A DNA stretch of 64,000 nt from contig JBGAVW010000006.1 of the NCBI GenBank assembly GCA_044227925.1, positions 1 to 64,000 of the forward strand, given 5' to 3'. This stretch comes from JADJLQ01 sp044227925 (GTDB lineage: Bacteria > Bacteroidota > Bacteroidia > Chitinophagales > Saprospiraceae). Shown one piece after another: positions 27,977 through 37,384 of this stretch. The position numbers and the translations under genes are program-made. The stretch's first letter is position 1. Every line of letters begins with the position of its first letter. The notes below the pieces were generated by a model. That model did not search any database. It saw only the letters and a program-made list of their open reading frames with translations, and was not told the origin of the DNA.

Positions 27977-28378
27977 TTATTTTTTACCCATCATCTCATT
28001 ATAGCCACCTACCAGGTTATATACTCTTTTAAACCCCATCCCTTTCATTTTATCCATACATTTTTTGGACCTGGCCCCCTGCTCACAAAACACATAATAA
28101 CTTTTATTCCTATCCAATTTATCTAGTTGCTGATCGATATCACTGTCTAAAAAATTAATCATTACGGCTCCATTTATGGTACCAGCCTCAAACTCAGGTG
28201 GGGTACGCAAATCAATAAGCATGGCATTACCTACCGTTTCAGAAGTATAAGATTTCATGAAATCCAGTAAAGCCAAATCTTTGAACTCCTTTTTGGTTGC
28301 CGGATCAGTATTGTTTTTAGTATTATCCAATTTACAAGAAATACAAGCTATGAGTAATAGTAGAATTAATGGTTTCAT
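27977..28378 (-). CDS. Rhodanese-like lipoprotein
   Basis: 133 residues. Lipoprotein signal with lipobox CISC (Cys15), then a single rhodanese domain (about 38-130) with the LIDLRTPPEFEAGTINGAVMIN strand-loop and active-site loop FCEQGARS, where Cys98 is the sulfur-accepting residue. Rhodanese domains move sulfane sulfur; periplasmic single-domain forms are common and seldom have a known donor or acceptor. It lies 21 bp after the YfiT-like gene on the same strand, so the two are probably cotranscribed. Confidence 0.88.
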   Translation of the reverse strand: MKPLILLLLIACISCKLDNTKNNTDPATKKEFKDLALLDFMKSYTSETVGNAMLIDLRTPPEFEAGTINGAVMINFLDSDIDQQLDKLDRNKSYYVFCEQGARSKKCMDKMKGMGFKRVYNLVGGYNEMMGKK

Positions 28379-28399
28379 AAAGGCAAAGGTCTTTAAAAT

Positions 28400-28927
28400 T
28401 TAAGAATTTTTAGCATTGCGGATATGAGCGAGGTGATGCCTGCAGTGCCATGCATATAAGGCCAATACTTCATTTAACGGTACTATCCGACCTTTATCAG
28501 GATGGATATAACCAGCATTGGTAAAGTCTGATGCTGTCATGTGGTCCAGCATAAATCCCCATCTGTAATGAAGTGATTTTAATATACCTAATGAATGTGT
28601 TAAGTCCAATATTTTATTGTCTGGCATCTCTCCCCATTTATCTTCTTTGTATGGTTTTATGGTAGGGTGGTCCTCCGTGAGTGCCAGCTTAAACCGGATA
28701 AAGCTATTCATGTGACTATCTGCCAGGTGGTGAACGATTTGCGTGATATTCCAGCCACCGGGGCGATACGTTTTTAACAAATCATTACTTGAAAGGCCTT
28801 GTAATTCATGATCCAACAGGGCCGGCAAGTCTTTGATTTCTTCAATCCAAAGCTGTCTTTGTTCCGGGGTAGTATTGATTGGGGCAGAAAATTTGCCCAC
28901 AGGGTATCGTAATTGATCTATATCCAT
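28400..28927 (-). CDS. YfiT/DinB-family putative metal-dependent hydrolase
   Basis: 175 residues, four-helix-bundle DinB superfamily. It follows Bacillus YfiT closely: RYPVGKFSAP near the start, GGWNITQIVHHLADSH with His67, and WHCRHHLAHI with His161 and His165, the three metal-binding His of the family. DinB-type proteins include thiol transferases (BshB2/BstA-like) as well as proteins of unknown activity, so the reaction is not assigned. First gene of a two-gene operon with the rhodanese lipoprotein; an exact TATATTTG box lies upstream. Confidence 0.88.
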   Translation of the reverse strand: MDIDQLRYPVGKFSAPINTTPEQRQLWIEEIKDLPALLDHELQGLSSNDLLKTYRPGGWNITQIVHHLADSHMNSFIRFKLALTEDHPTIKPYKEDKWGEMPDNKILDLTHSLGILKSLHYRWGFMLDHMTASDFTNAGYIHPDKGRIVPLNEVLALYAWHCRHHLAHIRNAKNS

Positions 28928-28952
28928 ATATATTAAAAGGTTTGAAAGCTAA

Positions 28953-28960
28953 CAAATATA
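28953..28960 (-). promoter_or_regulatory. -7 box TATATTTG of the YfiT-like gene
   Basis: Exact TAnnTTTG match on the minus strand, 25 bases before the ATG at 28927. Confidence 0.55.
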
Positions 28961-29033
28961 GATTTTATTTATCTGCATATTCCAGAATAGGAGAATACTA
29001 TTTATCTTGATTTGTAATTTTTAAAGGTAAGTT

Positions 29034-29711
29034 ATGAAATATACCTATTATGGTCATTCCTGTTTTTCTGTCCAATTTGGTGAAAAAACCTTACTCTTTG
29101 ATCCATTTATTTCAGGTAATGATCTTGCCAAGGACATTGATATTAATTCCATAAAGGCAGATTATATATTTGTCAGTCACGGGCACTCTGATCATACCGG
29201 TGACCTGGAAAAAATAGGACTGAATAATTCTGCCATAATAATAGGGGCATATGAAATTGCTGTTTGGGCAGGAAATAAAGGGTTAAAATATCATCCCATG
29301 AACCTTGGTGGCAAATGGCAATTTGATTTTGGTACTGTAAAATGTGTTAATGCTGTCCATTCTTCAGTTCTTCCTGATGGCACCTATGGAGCCAATGCCA
29401 TGGGATTTGTCGTAAGTGATGAAAATCAGGCTTTTTATTATGCCGGTGATACAGCACTTACAATGGATATGCAATTAATACCCCGGTACAAAAAAATAGA
29501 TCTTGCCATACTGCCCATCGGGGACAATTTTACAATGGGGATAGAAGATGCAGTGCAGGCTGCAAAAATGGTAAATACTGATAAGGTTATAGGAGTACAC
29601 TATGATACTTTTGGATATATTAAAATCGATAAAACAAGTGCATATAATGCATTTGATCATGCAGGAATGAGGTTATATCTGCCTGCAATAGGAGAGTCCA
29701 TAGTATTTTGA
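29034..29711 (+). CDS. UPF0173-type metallo-beta-lactamase-fold hydrolase
   Basis: 225 residues. Metallo-hydrolase core with YYGHSCFSVQFGEKTLLFDPF at the N-terminus, the metal motif SHGHSDHTGD (His49, His51, Asp53, His54), AGDTALTMDM around 140 and GVHYDTFGY around 190. This matches the UPF0173 / UlaG-like branch of the beta-lactamase fold. UlaG itself opens L-ascorbate-6-phosphate lactone, but the UPF0173 members have no agreed substrate. It stands alone between divergent and convergent neighbours. Confidence 0.9.
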   Translation: MKYTYYGHSCFSVQFGEKTLLFDPFISGNDLAKDIDINSIKADYIFVSHGHSDHTGDLEKIGLNNSAIIIGAYEIAVWAGNKGLKYHPMNLGGKWQFDFGTVKCVNAVHSSVLPDGTYGANAMGFVVSDENQAFYYAGDTALTMDMQLIPRYKKIDLAILPIGDNFTMGIEDAVQAAKMVNTDKVIGVHYDTFGYIKIDKTSAYNAFDHAGMRLYLPAIGESIVF

Positions 29712-29876
29712 TTAAAAGCAGTTCGGTTTGAACTTTTATTGGATTGATAACAGAATGTGCAAGATGATTGCTGCAAAGCATGCTTTGTTAAGAATCTTTT
29801 AGACCTGTAACTTTTACACAATTTATTCGTCAAATCATGCAAAATATATTTAATCTTCCTTTCTTTGTGCCCAATT

Positions 29877-30215
29877 ATGATGAAATTTATTAGAATATTC
29901 CTGGTACTGGTAGTAATGGTGACTTGGTCGTCTCTTAATGCACAGGTGGAAATTCCTAAAGCAGTGAATGATTTGTTTATTAAACACACCTGTTTTACCT
30001 GTCACAGAGCTGGATCAAAATTGGTTGGTCCTTCGTGGGAAGATATTGCTGCCAGGAAAATGAAAAAATCTGATTTGATTGCCAGTATTCAAAGGCCTAA
30101 TGCTGCTAATTGGCCCAATTACCCACCGATGGCACCTATGCCGCAAGTGCCCATGAAAGATTTGGAAAAAATGGCAGAATGGCTACTAAAAATTTCACCT
30201 AAAGAAAAGAAATAG
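29877..30215 (+). CDS. Small periplasmic cytochrome c
   Basis: 112 residues from ATG 29877 (a second ATG follows at 29880; a GTG at 29865 lies next to a promoter-like TTTCTTTG and is less likely). Signal peptide ending SSLNAQ, then a single class I cytochrome c domain with heme site CFTCH, KLVGPSWEDIAARK, and the distal ligand Met in PPMAPMPQVP. The size matches soluble cytochrome c551/552 electron carriers. The stop is 2 bp from the convergent tyrS stop. Redox partner unknown. Confidence 0.88.
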   Translation: MMKFIRIFLVLVVMVTWSSLNAQVEIPKAVNDLFIKHTCFTCHRAGSKLVGPSWEDIAARKMKKSDLIASIQRPNAANWPNYPPMAPMPQVPMKDLEKMAEWLLKISPKEKK

Positions 30216-30217
30216 GC

Positions 30218-31495
30218 TTAATTTATTATTATCAAATATTTATTCTTCTTTCCGTTTTCTACAATTAAGTATTGATTGTGAACTAATTCCATTTTATTGA
30301 TTTTTTCTTCAATGGAGTTAATCTTTCTTTTGTTTATTGAAATGGCTTGATTTTGAATCGCTTTTCTGGCTTCAGATTTTGATGAACAGATTGAAGTCAG
30401 ACCACTCAATAAATCAACAATACTAATCTCTTCAAAGACATTTGCACTGATCGAGAAGTTTGGTAATTCACCGGCAATGTCGCCCAATTGATCGGGAGTA
30501 AGTGATAAGAGGAAATCTTTATTGGCTTTTGGATTAAACAACAATTCACTTACTTTCATAGCAGATTCAAAGGCTTCAATGGAGTGAATTCGTGTTGTTA
30601 ATTCCTCAGCTAAGATTTTTTTTACTGCATTCGGATTGGTTGCTAAGTCCATAATCATAGATTCTATTTCATCACGCTCCTTTAATGAGAATATCTTTAA
30701 AAACTTGGGCATATCCTGGTCATCTGCATTCAACCAAAACTGATAGAATTTATATGGACTGGTTAGTTTGGGGTCTAACCAAATATTTCCTTCTTCAGAT
30801 TTGCCAAATTTTTTACCATCCGATTTTGTGAGAAGTGGTGAAGTAAGTGCATGAACTTCAGCAGCCTGTGTATTGCGCCGGATAAATTCCGTTCCTGCAG
30901 TAATATTTCCCCATTGGTCTGATCCACCCATTTGTAAAGTGCAACCCAATTCTTTGTACAGGCAATAATAATCGTAGCCTTGTAACAATTGGTAGCTGAA
31001 TTCTGTAAATGAAATTCCAGTCTCCAGTCTTTTTTGGACAGAATCTTTGGATAGCATGTAGTTTACAGTAAGGTGTTTGCCTACTTTTCGTAAGAAATCC
31101 AATACATTCATGTCTTTGTAAAAATCATAATTATTTACAAAAACAGCTTTGTTTGAGCCATTTTCAAAATCGAGAAGCCTTCTGAATTGTTCTTTTTGAA
31201 AGTTTAGATTTTTATCTAATTCTTCCTCAGATTTTAGTTCTCTTTCTTTGTCTTTGCCGGATGGGTCACCGATGCGTCCGGTAGCTCCGCCCATCAGGAC
31301 TACAGGTTTATGCCCATGTAACTGGAATTGTTGCAATAGCATGACCTGCATATAATTTCCAATAGTCAAAGAAGGAGCAGTAGGATCAAATCCAATGTAT
31401 CCTGTAACAGGTCCTTTTGCCAATGCTTCTTCCAGTCCTTGAGTAAAGTCATGGATCATTCCTCTCCAGCGAAGCGTTTCGATAAAATTCTTCAT
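30218..31495 (-). CDS. tyrS: Tyrosine--tRNA ligase
   Basis: 425 residues from ATG 31495. The open frame extends to 31741, but that extension covers the divergent gene and the promoter and looks unlike any TyrRS. Class I synthetase: YIGFDPTAPSLTIGN (33-47) holds the HIGH-equivalent TIGN, LLQGYDYYCLY (170-180) and QMGGSDQWGN (188-197) form the tyrosine pocket, and KFGKS (229-233) is the KMSKS equivalent. A C-terminal S4-type RNA-binding domain begins near 350 (SSKSEARKAIQNQAISIN). Essential cytoplasmic enzyme. Confidence 0.97.
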   Translation of the reverse strand: MKNFIETLRWRGMIHDFTQGLEEALAKGPVTGYIGFDPTAPSLTIGNYMQVMLLQQFQLHGHKPVVLMGGATGRIGDPSGKDKERELKSEEELDKNLNFQKEQFRRLLDFENGSNKAVFVNNYDFYKDMNVLDFLRKVGKHLTVNYMLSKDSVQKRLETGISFTEFSYQLLQGYDYYCLYKELGCTLQMGGSDQWGNITAGTEFIRRNTQAAEVHALTSPLLTKSDGKKFGKSEEGNIWLDPKLTSPYKFYQFWLNADDQDMPKFLKIFSLKERDEIESMIMDLATNPNAVKKILAEELTTRIHSIEAFESAMKVSELLFNPKANKDFLLSLTPDQLGDIAGELPNFSISANVFEEISIVDLLSGLTSICSSKSEARKAIQNQAISINKRKINSIEEKINKMELVHNQYLIVENGKKNKYLIIIN

Positions 31496-31514
31496 ATTTT
31501 GAAATTGAGTGGTG

Positions 31515-31522
31515 CAAAAGTA
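31515..31522 (-). promoter_or_regulatory. -7 box TACTTTTG of tyrS
   Basis: Exact TAnnTTTG match on the minus strand, 19 bases before ATG 31495, in the 42-bp gap to the divergent permease gene. Confidence 0.55.
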
Positions 31523-31537
31523 GGACATTTGCAGTAG

Positions 31538-32755
31538 ATGAATAGCTGGTCGATTGCTCAAAGGATGATGAATTATGAAAAGGGCAGTTTTGTTCGATTT
31601 ATACTCAAACTGGGATATTGGTGTACTGGTCTTTCGGTAGCAGTGATGGTTATAGCATTTGCCGTGATATCCGGCTTTAATAAAGAAATATCCACTAAAA
31701 TATTTGGCATTTGGGGGCATATACAGATAAATAGTATTCATAGTTCACAATTAAATGTAAGTGAACCTATTGATTTTGATTCGGCATTTACATCATCATT
31801 AGATTCAATAGATGGGATAAAACACCATCAGGTTTTTGCATTCATGCCTGGTGTGATTACTACTAAAACGGAAATGGAAGGGTTGATCCTCAAAGGAATT
31901 GGAAAAGATTTTGACTGGAGCCTATTTAGTAAATTTTTAATTGCCGGCAGGTCTATCCAATTAGCAGATTCCTCATCGAGAGAAATCATTCTGTCGCAAG
32001 TAGTGGCATCCAGGTTAAAATTGAAAGTGGGTGATAAATGCAGAATCAATTTTGTAATTGATGAGGAAATAGTACCCAGAGGCTTTGAAGTGGTGGGGAT
32101 TTACAATACAGGCCTTGAGGAGTACGACAGGAAATTAGCATTGATGGATATTCAATTGATCAGAGACCTCAATAATTGGTCCGATGTGGATATAGGAGGA
32201 TATGAATTATTTGTTGATGATATAGCCAATGTGAATCTGATAGCGGATGAAATATATGAGAAGCATTTGCGCTCCGATATGTATATAGAAACAATAAAAC
32301 AAAAGTTTCCTTCCATCTTCGATTGGCTCAATCTTCAAAGTACCAATCAATATGTAGTGTTGGCTTTAATGTTGGCGGTGGCCTTGATAAATATCATTAC
32401 TGTACTACTCATTTTAATACTTGAGCGGACTAAGATGATAGGGGTATTAAAAGCACTGGGTACGAAAAACAGGTTGTTGAGAAAAGTATTTTTATTGCAT
32501 GGTACTCATATTTTGATCAAAGGATTAATATTAGGTAATGTGCTGGGGCTGGGGCTTTGCCTTATTCAAAAGTATGGCAAAATTGTAAAGTTAAATGAAT
32601 CCGATTACTATCTGAGTGTAGCCCCCATTCACTTTAATGTTTTATCTATTTTGCTCTTGAATATCGGGATAATAGTGGTAACCTTTGTTTTTCTGATTAT
32701 ACCTACAGTATTGATTTCCAAAATTACTCCAATAAAAGCAATCGGATACAGATGA
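31538..32755 (+). CDS. FtsX/LolCE-like ABC transporter permease
   Basis: 405 residues with the MacB/FtsX permease layout: a first helix at about 31-51 followed by GFNKEI, a large periplasmic domain (about 55-265), and three C-terminal helices (about 273-293, 317-340, 368-395). The N-terminal region with SVAVMVIAFAVISGFNKEI resembles LolC/LolE, which move lipoproteins from the inner membrane to LolA. The ATPase partner is not adjacent, as is common for Bacteroidota lol genes. LolE-like is the best guess. It overlaps the following HExxH gene by 4 nt (ATGA). Confidence 0.8.
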   Translation: MNSWSIAQRMMNYEKGSFVRFILKLGYWCTGLSVAVMVIAFAVISGFNKEISTKIFGIWGHIQINSIHSSQLNVSEPIDFDSAFTSSLDSIDGIKHHQVFAFMPGVITTKTEMEGLILKGIGKDFDWSLFSKFLIAGRSIQLADSSSREIILSQVVASRLKLKVGDKCRINFVIDEEIVPRGFEVVGIYNTGLEEYDRKLALMDIQLIRDLNNWSDVDIGGYELFVDDIANVNLIADEIYEKHLRSDMYIETIKQKFPSIFDWLNLQSTNQYVVLALMLAVALINIITVLLILILERTKMIGVLKALGTKNRLLRKVFLLHGTHILIKGLILGNVLGLGLCLIQKYGKIVKLNESDYYLSVAPIHFNVLSILLLNIGIIVVTFVFLIIPTVLISKITPIKAIGYR

Positions 32756-33450
32756 GCAACTTGCAGTTCATATCTGGTGGAAAGGCTGAGTTTAGAAAAC
32801 GATTTTTGCGATTGGCAAGTCATTTCTTTACGCCCAGGTATGATCCTTTTTTGAATTATTTTCTGAAAAACAGGAAGTATGGTCTGTTCTTATTCCATTA
32901 TTTTACTGAGATGCCACTGGTCTTTTTAGATTGTATCGGTATGCCGGAATGGTTTGGTTGGATGCAATCTCTTTTTAAAAGCAAGGCGAGGCCATTACAT
33001 GATTACGAATTAAAGCTGGCCCACGAAGTTTTTCAACAGAAAATAGATTTTTCAAAAGTAAAGATTGATGATGAGAGTAGGGTAGGGACACACGGAGGCA
33101 AATATGCATTTGTAACGTATAATTATATCAACTGTATCGGTACCATGTCACTGCCTATTGTCATACACGAATTGGTGCATGTAGTTCAATTTCAACAGGA
33201 TGGGTCAAGGTATGCTATAAGAAATTTAATAGCCCACTTAAATACTCCCACCTACGATTATGGAGGATTGAGAAAAATAAGGGAGATACTGGATGACCCG
33301 GCTACGGTACATTCACTGAATTACGAACAAAAGGCTGATGTGTTTTCAGATTATTGCAGGTTGCTGTTGGGTCAACGCCCTGAATGGGGCAACGCCCAGC
33401 TTAGCGATGCCATTTATTATTATAAAGTAATTAAATTGATGTTGTACTAA
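32752..33450 (+). CDS. HExxH-motif protein of unknown family, coupled to the permease
   Basis: 232 residues. No name is recognised. The centre contains IVIHELVHVVQFQ with His139, Glu140 and His143, the zincin motif, and an acidic third-ligand candidate in YEQKADVFSDYC (about 193-204). There is no signal peptide; the N-terminal half is rich in Phe, Tyr and Trp, with YGLFLFHYFTEMPLVFL possibly membrane-associated. The pattern HELxHxxQ followed by a downstream YEQxAD is reminiscent of DUF4157-like metallopeptidase domains. Start codon overlaps the permease stop, so synthesis is coupled. Proteolysis is inferred from the motif only. Confidence 0.65.
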   Translation: MSNLQFISGGKAEFRKRFLRLASHFFTPRYDPFLNYFLKNRKYGLFLFHYFTEMPLVFLDCIGMPEWFGWMQSLFKSKARPLHDYELKLAHEVFQQKIDFSKVKIDDESRVGTHGGKYAFVTYNYINCIGTMSLPIVIHELVHVVQFQQDGSRYAIRNLIAHLNTPTYDYGGLRKIREILDDPATVHSLNYEQKADVFSDYCRLLLGQRPEWGNAQLSDAIYYYKVIKLMLY

Positions 33451-34331
33451 ACATCACATATTTGTACCCCTTGGGCCAGACTGGCAATGGCATCGGGTCT
33501 TTTAGGAATGAATTCTTGCCCAACATACCCCTTATAACCTGTCGCCAGTATAGCTTGCATAATCGCAGGATAATATAATTCCTGACTGTTGTCTATTTCA
33601 TTTCTACCAGGTACACCGCCTGTATGATAATGAGTGATGTATTGGTGAGAGGCTTTAATGGTAGCAATGACATCACCTTCCATAATTTGCATATGATAGA
33701 TATCGTATAAGAGTTTGAAATATTCAGAGCCTACGGCTTTACATAAATCCACGCCCCATTGTGTATGGTCACATTGATAATCTTTATGGTTTACTTTACT
33801 ATTTAGTAATTCCATCGCAATCGTTACTTTATACTTTTCTGCTATTGGAATTAATGGCCTTAGTCCAATGGCAGAATTTTCCAACCCTTCTGCGTCAGAT
33901 ATCCCATCCCTATTTCCGGAGAAGCATATAATTTTATCGAATCCGGCTTCAGCTACCTTAGGTATGATTTCACTGTATCTTTTAAATAATTCAGCATGGT
34001 TTTCTTTGTGATTAAATCCCTTTACGAGGCTTATTTCTCCTCCATTGGGCATTGCACAATGCAAGCCATGTTTTTTAAGCATGGGCCAATCCGAAGGGCC
34101 AACAATTTCGATGGATTTTATCCCTATTTTTTTTGCTTCAATACACAATTGCTCCAAGGGTATTTTGTTATAACACCATCTGCATACGGAGTGCTTTATG
34201 TTGCCGTTTAATTTTTTAGGCTTGACTTCATTTTCCATATTTTGTGATAGGGAGAGTGGATTAAGAGCTAATAAGGAGGCTCCGGCACTCATCGTTTTTA
34301 AAGCTTGTCTTCTGGACTTTTCCTGTTTCAT
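33447..34331 (-). CDS. Hydroxypyruvate isomerase-like TIM-barrel protein, exported
   Basis: 294 residues. N-terminal Tat-like signal SRRQALKTMSAGASLLAL, then an AP-endonuclease-2/xylose-isomerase-like TIM barrel with IKSIEIVGPSDW, AMELLNSKVNHKDYQCDHT, LLYDIYHMQIMEGDV and HYHTGGVPGRNEID, the order found in hydroxypyruvate isomerase (Hyi). Metal-binding Glu, Asp, His and Glu residues occur at the expected strand ends (MELLN, YDIYH, HYHTG, GQEF). The export signal makes a cytoplasmic Hyi role unlikely; such exported isomerase-like proteins accompany keto-sugar metabolism in Bacteroidota. It follows the PVC-type cytochrome gene by 44 bp and is probably cotranscribed. Confidence 0.85.
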   Translation of the reverse strand: MKQEKSRRQALKTMSAGASLLALNPLSLSQNMENEVKPKKLNGNIKHSVCRWCYNKIPLEQLCIEAKKIGIKSIEIVGPSDWPMLKKHGLHCAMPNGGEISLVKGFNHKENHAELFKRYSEIIPKVAEAGFDKIICFSGNRDGISDAEGLENSAIGLRPLIPIAEKYKVTIAMELLNSKVNHKDYQCDHTQWGVDLCKAVGSEYFKLLYDIYHMQIMEGDVIATIKASHQYITHYHTGGVPGRNEIDNSQELYYPAIMQAILATGYKGYVGQEFIPKRPDAIASLAQGVQICDV

Positions 34332-34375
34332 ATAAAATTTACTTTGAGATGATAAATTTAAATTATTCTTTTCAA

Positions 34376-37300
34376 TTAAATGTTTTTTTTCAAAGTGGTC
34401 AGGTATTCTACCAAATCTATCAGCTCTTGTTCCGTCATATTTTGATATAAATATGGAGTCATTAATGATTGTTTTAGTTTAATTCTTTCTTTGATGTTCT
34501 TTTTACTCACCAGTTCTTTTTGACCATCGGCCATCTTCAGAATAATTTCATCCGAGGTTTCATTCGACTTGATCCCTACATAAATTCCACCATTATTGGT
34601 TGTAATTTGTTCTCCCTCATAACCAAAATTGATGGATTTGCTTGGGTCAATGATAGAAGTATATAAAGCATCCTTTCCGTACTTGCTTCCGATGTCATCG
34701 AGGGGAGGCCCAAAATCGATTCCGGAGTTCTTTATTTTGTGACATGCAGCACATGTTTTGGTAAAGATTACAGCTCCATTTGCTGCATTTCCAGATTTTA
34801 AAACGATCGCAGAAATATTAAATTCAGCATGTGCGGTATTACTGAGATTCATAATTTCTCTTGCTTTCTCTCTTACTGGTTTACGCCATGCATTTAATGG
34901 CCCGGTCATTGCATCCCTGAGATATTCTTTGGGTATTTGATCCAGCACAAATGCTTTAAGCACGTATTCCTCTCCATTCCAACCTCTGCCCATATTTTTA
35001 TACGCTTCTTTGACCAGGTCAGGGGATTCGTTTAATTTAATTATCCGGCTTATCAAATTTATAGATTCATTGCTACTTATGCTACCTAAAACTGCTAATA
35101 TAGATTTCTTTTCATTTTCGTTGGCTGATGTATAAAGATCGTAGAGTGCCGTAATAGAGCTTAATTTTACCAGGGCTTTGCCAGCTCTTGATTTTAATGA
35201 AGCCGGGAGATTTTCTGCCTTTACGATCCCTGATAGTTTCGTTAATTGGTCATTCGGATAGAAACGTTCTATTAAATCCATATAGGCTTCGCCAGTAGAT
35301 GCTTCGATGGTCGACAACACTTTATCCATGGCTTGAACATTGGATTTTATTTGTTTTGGATCCAGGGATTTTATAAGAGTCAATGAGATGGCACTGTCAT
35401 TTGCAGACTTTACTAATTCTAAAAGAATTTTATTTTTTAAAGGGTCATTTATAAAATCAAGAGACCTGATGTATTTTAATTGTACCCTACCTTTGGATTC
35501 GGAAGCAAGTTTTTGCAATAAGGTAAGACTGTGTTTTGATCTTGACCTCCATAGGATTTCTTGTACATAATCCAACGATATATCCTTATGGGTATTGAGG
35601 TAAAGGGGCATTACTTCATCCCATATTCCATCTGCACCAATTCCCAAGGCCTCTAAAAACCATCTATCTGATTTTTGATACCTGGTTGCCAACTTTGGCC
35701 ATAATTGGATCCGATCCTTTTTGCTTGTGTTTCTCAAAGCAATAGCACATTCCCGCCACACTTTATCCGAATTCTCCTGGCTTAGTAATGTATTTATAGC
35801 TAATGCAGCGGAGGTGGCATTATCCTGCCTTGCCATTCTTAAACCTGCAATTTTAATATCTTCGTTTTTATCGTTTAAAGCAAGTTCAATATAGGATTGA
35901 TCCAGGTCACCTAAAATAAATAATGCTCTTGATTTTAATTCCTGCTCTGCATTTTCTAACACTGGCTGTAAAAGGGTTATGGCTTCTTTTCCCAGGGCCC
36001 TAAGTTTTAATTGAGACAAACTGCGGATGCTTAGATTTGGACTTGATAATCCTTGTACAATATCTTCATTTTTGGTTTTGTCAAAGGTGGGTATTTTATA
36101 AACATTAGCCTTTGATGCTAATCTATAAATCCTGCCTTTTGTTTGGTCGCCAGCATAATGACCGCCTACGCCCGGATCATACCAATCAGCAATAAATAAT
36201 GAACCATCCGGTGCAGCTGCTATATCTACCGGCCTAAACCAATCATCTTCATTTTGCTTTATTACATTGAGGTTGGTCGCCGATACAGTAGCATTCTGCT
36301 GAGACGGCTTGTAAGCCCGGAGTACATGATGCAGGGCTTCAGCATGCAATAGGCTGCCTTGAAGTTCTTTGATCATATCACCTTGATACATCATCAGGCC
36401 ACAGGGGGAACCTGAACCCAGGTTTAAAAGATTAGGTACTACTCCCGGATCATGTTGATGCCAATGTCTTAATGGAATCGAATCTTCTATATTGGCTCTG
36501 AATGCACGCCAATCGGCATTGGTGATTTCATCTCTGTAACCATAATTGCCATATTCGAGTATATAATTTAAGCGTGTAGCCCGATTTCCATCATCATCAT
36601 TATCGGTTTGCCATACATTGCCAAATGCATCTACTGTACATTCATAATTATTTCTAAAGTTTTGACCTATCACTTCGAACCCGGTGCCATCAAGATTTCC
36701 ACGAAGAATCAGCCCTTGTCTGAAATGAGTTTCATCTATCGGATCTCCGGTAATGGTTTTGATAATTTTATCATTTTTATCAGAAATAGTTTTACTTGCA
36801 TTGCCCATGGAAAAATAAAATTTGCCATCTGCTCCTAAAGTCAAAGCATGTACACCATGATCATCCTGAATGCCTTTTATGCTTTGAAAAAGAATCTCTT
36901 TTTTATCTGCTTTATCGTCACCATCCGTGTCTGTAAATTTCCAGACAAATGGGCTTTGAGATACAATCACTTCATTATCCAGTACACAGATGCCAAGTGG
37001 TGCATTGATTTCCGGACCCTGATAAAATACTTTTGAAACATCTGCTTTGCCATCCCCATTAGTATCTTCCAGTATCATTATTCTATCGCCTTCGAATTTG
37101 GTTTTAATCCCTGAAAATTGAGGCCTGTAATTATAAGCTTCACAAACATAAACTCTGCCTTTATGATCAATATCGATATTCGTCGGATTTTGAAACATAG
37201 GCTCTGAGGCGAATAAACTTAATTCATAACCGGCCAATACATCCATGCCCTGCAATGCATTCTCCGCATTGTGCCGGGCAGCTGAATCTAAGATTACTTT

Positions 37301-37384
37301 GGTTGCCTCATTTAATTTCACTCCAGGCTTTGAGCAATTTGAATTCAAAAGGACCAGCAAAAAAACAAGCGGTATATATTTCAT
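34376..37384 (-). CDS. PVC-type membrane-bound dehydrogenase/HEAT/cytochrome c protein
   Basis: 1002 residues. Lipoprotein-like start (LNSNC at 14-18), then a sorbosone dehydrogenase-like beta-propeller (about 50-420; FASEPMFQNPTNIDID, GRVYVCEAYNYRP, DVSKVFYQGP, LFIADWYDPGVGGHYAGD), an alpha-helical HEAT-like region (about 440-850), and a C-terminal cytochrome c domain with heme site CAACH (878-882) and distal Met candidates. This architecture is known from Planctomycetes, Verrucomicrobia and some Bacteroidota as the PVC-type heme-binding CxxCH / putative membrane-bound dehydrogenase protein. The substrate is unproven; sugar oxidation is often inferred. The neighbouring isomerase-like gene supports carbohydrate chemistry. 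Confidence 0.88.
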   Translation of the reverse strand: MKYIPLVFLLVLLNSNCSKPGVKLNEATKVILDSAARHNAENALQGMDVLAGYELSLFASEPMFQNPTNIDIDHKGRVYVCEAYNYRPQFSGIKTKFEGDRIMILEDTNGDGKADVSKVFYQGPEINAPLGICVLDNEVIVSQSPFVWKFTDTDGDDKADKKEILFQSIKGIQDDHGVHALTLGADGKFYFSMGNASKTISDKNDKIIKTITGDPIDETHFRQGLILRGNLDGTGFEVIGQNFRNNYECTVDAFGNVWQTDNDDDGNRATRLNYILEYGNYGYRDEITNADWRAFRANIEDSIPLRHWHQHDPGVVPNLLNLGSGSPCGLMMYQGDMIKELQGSLLHAEALHHVLRAYKPSQQNATVSATNLNVIKQNEDDWFRPVDIAAAPDGSLFIADWYDPGVGGHYAGDQTKGRIYRLASKANVYKIPTFDKTKNEDIVQGLSSPNLSIRSLSQLKLRALGKEAITLLQPVLENAEQELKSRALFILGDLDQSYIELALNDKNEDIKIAGLRMARQDNATSAALAINTLLSQENSDKVWRECAIALRNTSKKDRIQLWPKLATRYQKSDRWFLEALGIGADGIWDEVMPLYLNTHKDISLDYVQEILWRSRSKHSLTLLQKLASESKGRVQLKYIRSLDFINDPLKNKILLELVKSANDSAISLTLIKSLDPKQIKSNVQAMDKVLSTIEASTGEAYMDLIERFYPNDQLTKLSGIVKAENLPASLKSRAGKALVKLSSITALYDLYTSANENEKKSILAVLGSISSNESINLISRIIKLNESPDLVKEAYKNMGRGWNGEEYVLKAFVLDQIPKEYLRDAMTGPLNAWRKPVREKAREIMNLSNTAHAEFNISAIVLKSGNAANGAVIFTKTCAACHKIKNSGIDFGPPLDDIGSKYGKDALYTSIIDPSKSINFGYEGEQITTNNGGIYVGIKSNETSDEIILKMADGQKELVSKKNIKERIKLKQSLMTPYLYQNMTEQELIDLVEYLTTLKKNI

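Noticed and set aside
31496..31741. Longer TyrRS start at 31741
   Set aside because: The extra 82 residues overlap the divergent permease gene and the exact -7 box; TyrRS homology starts at 31495.
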